DNA of 6,477 nt from Saprospiraceae bacterium (lineage in GTDB: Bacteria; Bacteroidota; Bacteroidia; Chitinophagales; Saprospiraceae): contig JALVEF010000534.1 of the NCBI GenBank assembly GCA_027031185.1, positions 1 to 6,477 of the forward strand, read 5' to 3'. Of this stretch, positions 4,955 to 6,477 are shown in pieces; within the stretch, counting starts at the first letter, position 1, and each line of letters opens with the position of its first letter. Both the position numbers and the translations under genes were made by a program. The notes beneath the pieces are model-generated. The model made no database searches, was not told the DNA's origin, and saw nothing but the letters and a program-made list of their open reading frames with translations.

Positions 4955-6316
4955 ATGACAACCATTTCAAAGGTCGCTCAGCGTGATTTGGAGAAATTCA
5001 TGGCAGACCTGGAGCGACGCAATCCGCATGAACCGGAGTTTATCCAAGCCGTGCACGAAGTGGCGGAAGTGATCATCCCCTTTACGCGCAAGCACAAGAA
5101 GTACCGTGAGCACGCCATTATGGAGCGTTTGACCGAACCGGACCGTATCATTCAGTTTCGTGTGACATGGGTAGATGACAAAGGAAAAATCCGGGTCAAC
5201 AAGGGCTATCGTGTCCAATTCAACAATGCCATCGGGCCGTACAAGGGCGGTTTGCGCTTCCACCCGAGTGTCAATCTGAGCATTTTGAAGTTTTTGGGCT
5301 TTGAGCAAATCTTTAAAAACAGCCTGACCACGCTGCCTATGGGCGGTGCCAAGGGGGGATCTGACTTTGATCCCAAAGGCAAATCCGACGGCGAAGTGAT
5401 GCGCTTTGCTCAAAGTTTTATGACCGAGCTGTACCGCCATATCGGCCCGGACATTGACGTGCCCGCCGGTGATATCGGGGTAGGTGGTCGTGAGATCGGC
5501 TATCTGTACGGCATGTATAAACGCCTGACGAAAGAGCATACCGGTGTGTTGACCGGCAAAGCCATGGAATATGGCGGGAGCCTGATCCGTCCCGAAGCGA
5601 CCGGATACGGCAATGTGTATTTTATGAGTGAGATGCTCAGGCGCAAGGGCGAAAGCATCGAGGGCAAGCGCTGTCTGGTGTCCGGCTCCGGCAATGTAGC
5701 CCAATATACCGTGGAGAAAATCCTGGATCTTGGGGGGACTGTCCATTCGATGTCAGATTCCAACGGCACAGTCTATGACAAAGAAGGCATAGACCGCGAA
5801 AAGCTCGAATACATCAAAGACTTGAAAAACAACCGTCGCGGTCGCATCAAGGAGTTTGCCAAAGAATACGGCCTGCTCTATCTCGAAGGCGAAAAGCCCT
5901 GGGGCATCAAGGCCGATCTGGCCTTCCCGTCTGCCACGCAAAACGAGATTACCAAAGCGGATGCCAAGCGCCTGATGAAAAACAACGTCATCGGTGTCTC
6001 CGAAGGAGCCAACATGCCTTCTACACCGGGTGCCATTCAGGTCTTTCAGGATGCACATATCTTGTACGGGCCCGGCAAAGCTGCCAATGCCGGCGGTGTC
6101 GCCACTTCCGGCCTGGAAATGTCGCAAAACTCGCTCCGCTTGTCTTGGACCCGCGAGGAAGTGGACCGCCGCTTGAAGGAAATCATGCACAACATCCACG
6201 AGCAGTGTGTCCTCTTCGGAAAGGGAAAGAACGGCTATGTGGACTACGTCAAAGGTGCAAACATCGCCGGCTTTGTGAAAGTGGCCGATGCCATGATTGC
6301 CCAGGGCGTGGTGTAA
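4955..6316 (+). CDS. gdhA: NADP-type glutamate dehydrogenase
   Basis: This cytoplasmic hexameric enzyme interconverts 2-oxoglutarate plus ammonium and L-glutamate. It normally works in ammonium assimilation when NADPH-linked. The 453-residue length fits the small (S_50) class and it is closely similar to E. coli GdhA along its whole length. Substrate and catalytic motifs are GPYKGGLRFHPSVN (94-107, K98), LPMGGAKGGSDFDPKG (127-142, catalytic K134) and VPAGDIGVGGRE (169-180, D173). The dinucleotide fold shows GSGNVA (244-249). The segment SDSNGTV (267-273) resembles the NADP-binding SDSSGTV of E. coli rather than the NAD-enzyme version, so NADP preference is inferred. The C-terminal PGKAANAGGVATSGLEMSQN (373-392) is intact. 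ATG 4955 is preferred because MTTISKVAQRDLEKF aligns with family N-termini; an upstream TTG (4898) would add 19 unlikely residues and lies at the expected transcription start. Monocistronic, with its own promoter and terminator. Confidence 0.97.
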   Translation: MTTISKVAQRDLEKFMADLERRNPHEPEFIQAVHEVAEVIIPFTRKHKKYREHAIMERLTEPDRIIQFRVTWVDDKGKIRVNKGYRVQFNNAIGPYKGGLRFHPSVNLSILKFLGFEQIFKNSLTTLPMGGAKGGSDFDPKGKSDGEVMRFAQSFMTELYRHIGPDIDVPAGDIGVGGREIGYLYGMYKRLTKEHTGVLTGKAMEYGGSLIRPEATGYGNVYFMSEMLRRKGESIEGKRCLVSGSGNVAQYTVEKILDLGGTVHSMSDSNGTVYDKEGIDREKLEYIKDLKNNRRGRIKEFAKEYGLLYLEGEKPWGIKADLAFPSATQNEITKADAKRLMKNNVIGVSEGANMPSTPGAIQVFQDAHILYGPGKAANAGGVATSGLEMSQNSLRLSWTREEVDRRLKEIMHNIHEQCVLFGKGKNGYVDYVKGANIAGFVKVADAMIAQGVV

Positions 6317-6337
6317 AACGAAGATTACGACCCACAC

Positions 6338-6373
6338 AAAAAAAGTGCGCTCCCGACGAGCGCACTTTTTTTT
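6338..6373. terminator. Bidirectional intrinsic terminator after gdhA
   Basis: Seven As (6338-6344) plus GTGCGCTC (6345-6352) pair with GAGCGCAC (6358-6365) plus the following Ts. This gives a 15-bp perfect stem with a CCGAC loop, and the T-run is eight long (6366-6373). A-run before and T-run after the stem let it work on both strands, so a convergent gene may lie to the right of the window. Confidence 0.9.
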
Positions 6374-6378
6374 GGGGG

Positions 6379-6403
6379 GCAAAGCAAAGCAATGCAAGGC
6401 AAG
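6379..6403. repeat. GCAAR pentamer tandem repeat
   Basis: Five consecutive units GCAAA, GCAAA, GCAAT, GCAAG, GCAAG occupy 6379-6403. Degenerate copies continue to about 6423 (CCAAG, TAAG, GCAAG, CAAGT). A run of six Gs (6374-6379) precedes it. It lies between the gdhA terminator and the window end, with no credible gene over it. Confidence 0.6.
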
Positions 6404-6405
6404 GC

Positions 6406-6443
6406 CAAGTAAGGCAAGCAAGTCCCGCACTTACTTGCTTTGC
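6406..6443. repeat. Long imperfect hairpin at the right edge
   Basis: Bases 6409-6423 pair with 6429-6443 around a CCCGC loop, with one mismatch (6419/6433) and two G-T pairs. An alternative fold pairs CAAGTAAG (6406-6413) with CTTACTTG (6430-6437), 8 bp perfect. It could be the 3' structure of a convergent gene, a small structured element or a recombination remnant. The last 30 bases (6448-6477) show nothing I can identify. Confidence 0.4.
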
Positions 6444-6477
6444 CGGATTTAGGCTTTGGTCCTTCCGCATTGGCTTT

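Noticed and set aside
4967..5746. 259-codon minus-strand frame opposite gdhA
   Set aside because: Antisense to a strongly conserved enzyme, with His-rich, low-plausibility sequence; explained by the codon bias of gdhA.
5753..6430. 225-codon minus-strand frame over the end of gdhA and the terminator
   Set aside because: It would run through the 15-bp terminator stem and the pentamer repeat into gdhA; the peptide is low complexity with no family features.
6249..6470. 73-codon minus-strand frame at the right edge, with a hydrophobic stretch
   Set aside because: The hydrophobic Leu/Cys/Ala run arises from reading the GCAAR repeat and terminator in antisense; there is no evidence that it is a real membrane protein.

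Overview
The window most likely comes from a moderately GC-rich member of the Bacteroidota. Four genes are preceded by the Bacteroidota-type -7 element TAnnTTTG (114-121, 1892-1899, 3368-3375, 4883-4890). None of the starts has a convincing Shine-Dalgarno sequence. The predicted proteins (delta subunit, TrmD, di-heme peroxidase lipoprotein, patatin, GdhA) read like Bacteroidota versions. I cannot place it below phylum level; a saprospirian or chitinophagal lineage is only a guess. The organisation looks chromosomal. I see no integrase, transposase, CRISPR array, tRNA or rRNA.

Layout: (1) 1-130 is an unresolved left edge with a long-armed inverted repeat, a promoter facing right, and possibly the beginning of a gene running left off the window. 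(2) 131-1817 is a two-gene operon: holA (DNA polymerase III delta subunit, clamp loader) overlapping trmD (tRNA m1G37 methyltransferase) by 11 bases. (3) 1868-3333 is a monocistronic unit with its own promoter, a di-heme cytochrome c peroxidase/MauG-family lipoprotein, and a strong GC-rich hairpin followed by a weaker hairpin with a T-run. (4) 3347-4793 is a unit with a 9+9 bp dyad at its promoter, a patatin-like acyl hydrolase, and a 46-codon ORF whose ATG overlaps the patatin stop (TGATG). (5) 4794-4954 is an AT-rich gap with the gdhA promoter. (6) 4955-6373 is gdhA (NADP-type glutamate dehydrogenase) ending in a 15-bp bidirectional terminator. (7) 6374-6477 is non-coding and contains a GCAAR pentamer repeat and a long imperfect hairpin.

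The genes do not form one pathway. They are mainly core or housekeeping functions: replication, tRNA modification, periplasmic peroxide or electron-transfer chemistry, and nitrogen assimilation. The patatin unit is the one accessory-looking element. It has a dyad where the -33 box should be, a variant nucleophile motif (ANSGG instead of GxSxG) and a coupled micro-ORF. That unit is the best candidate for something not yet described. There is no cyclic-nucleotide synthase or other defence gene next to it, so a CBASS-type assignment is not supported.
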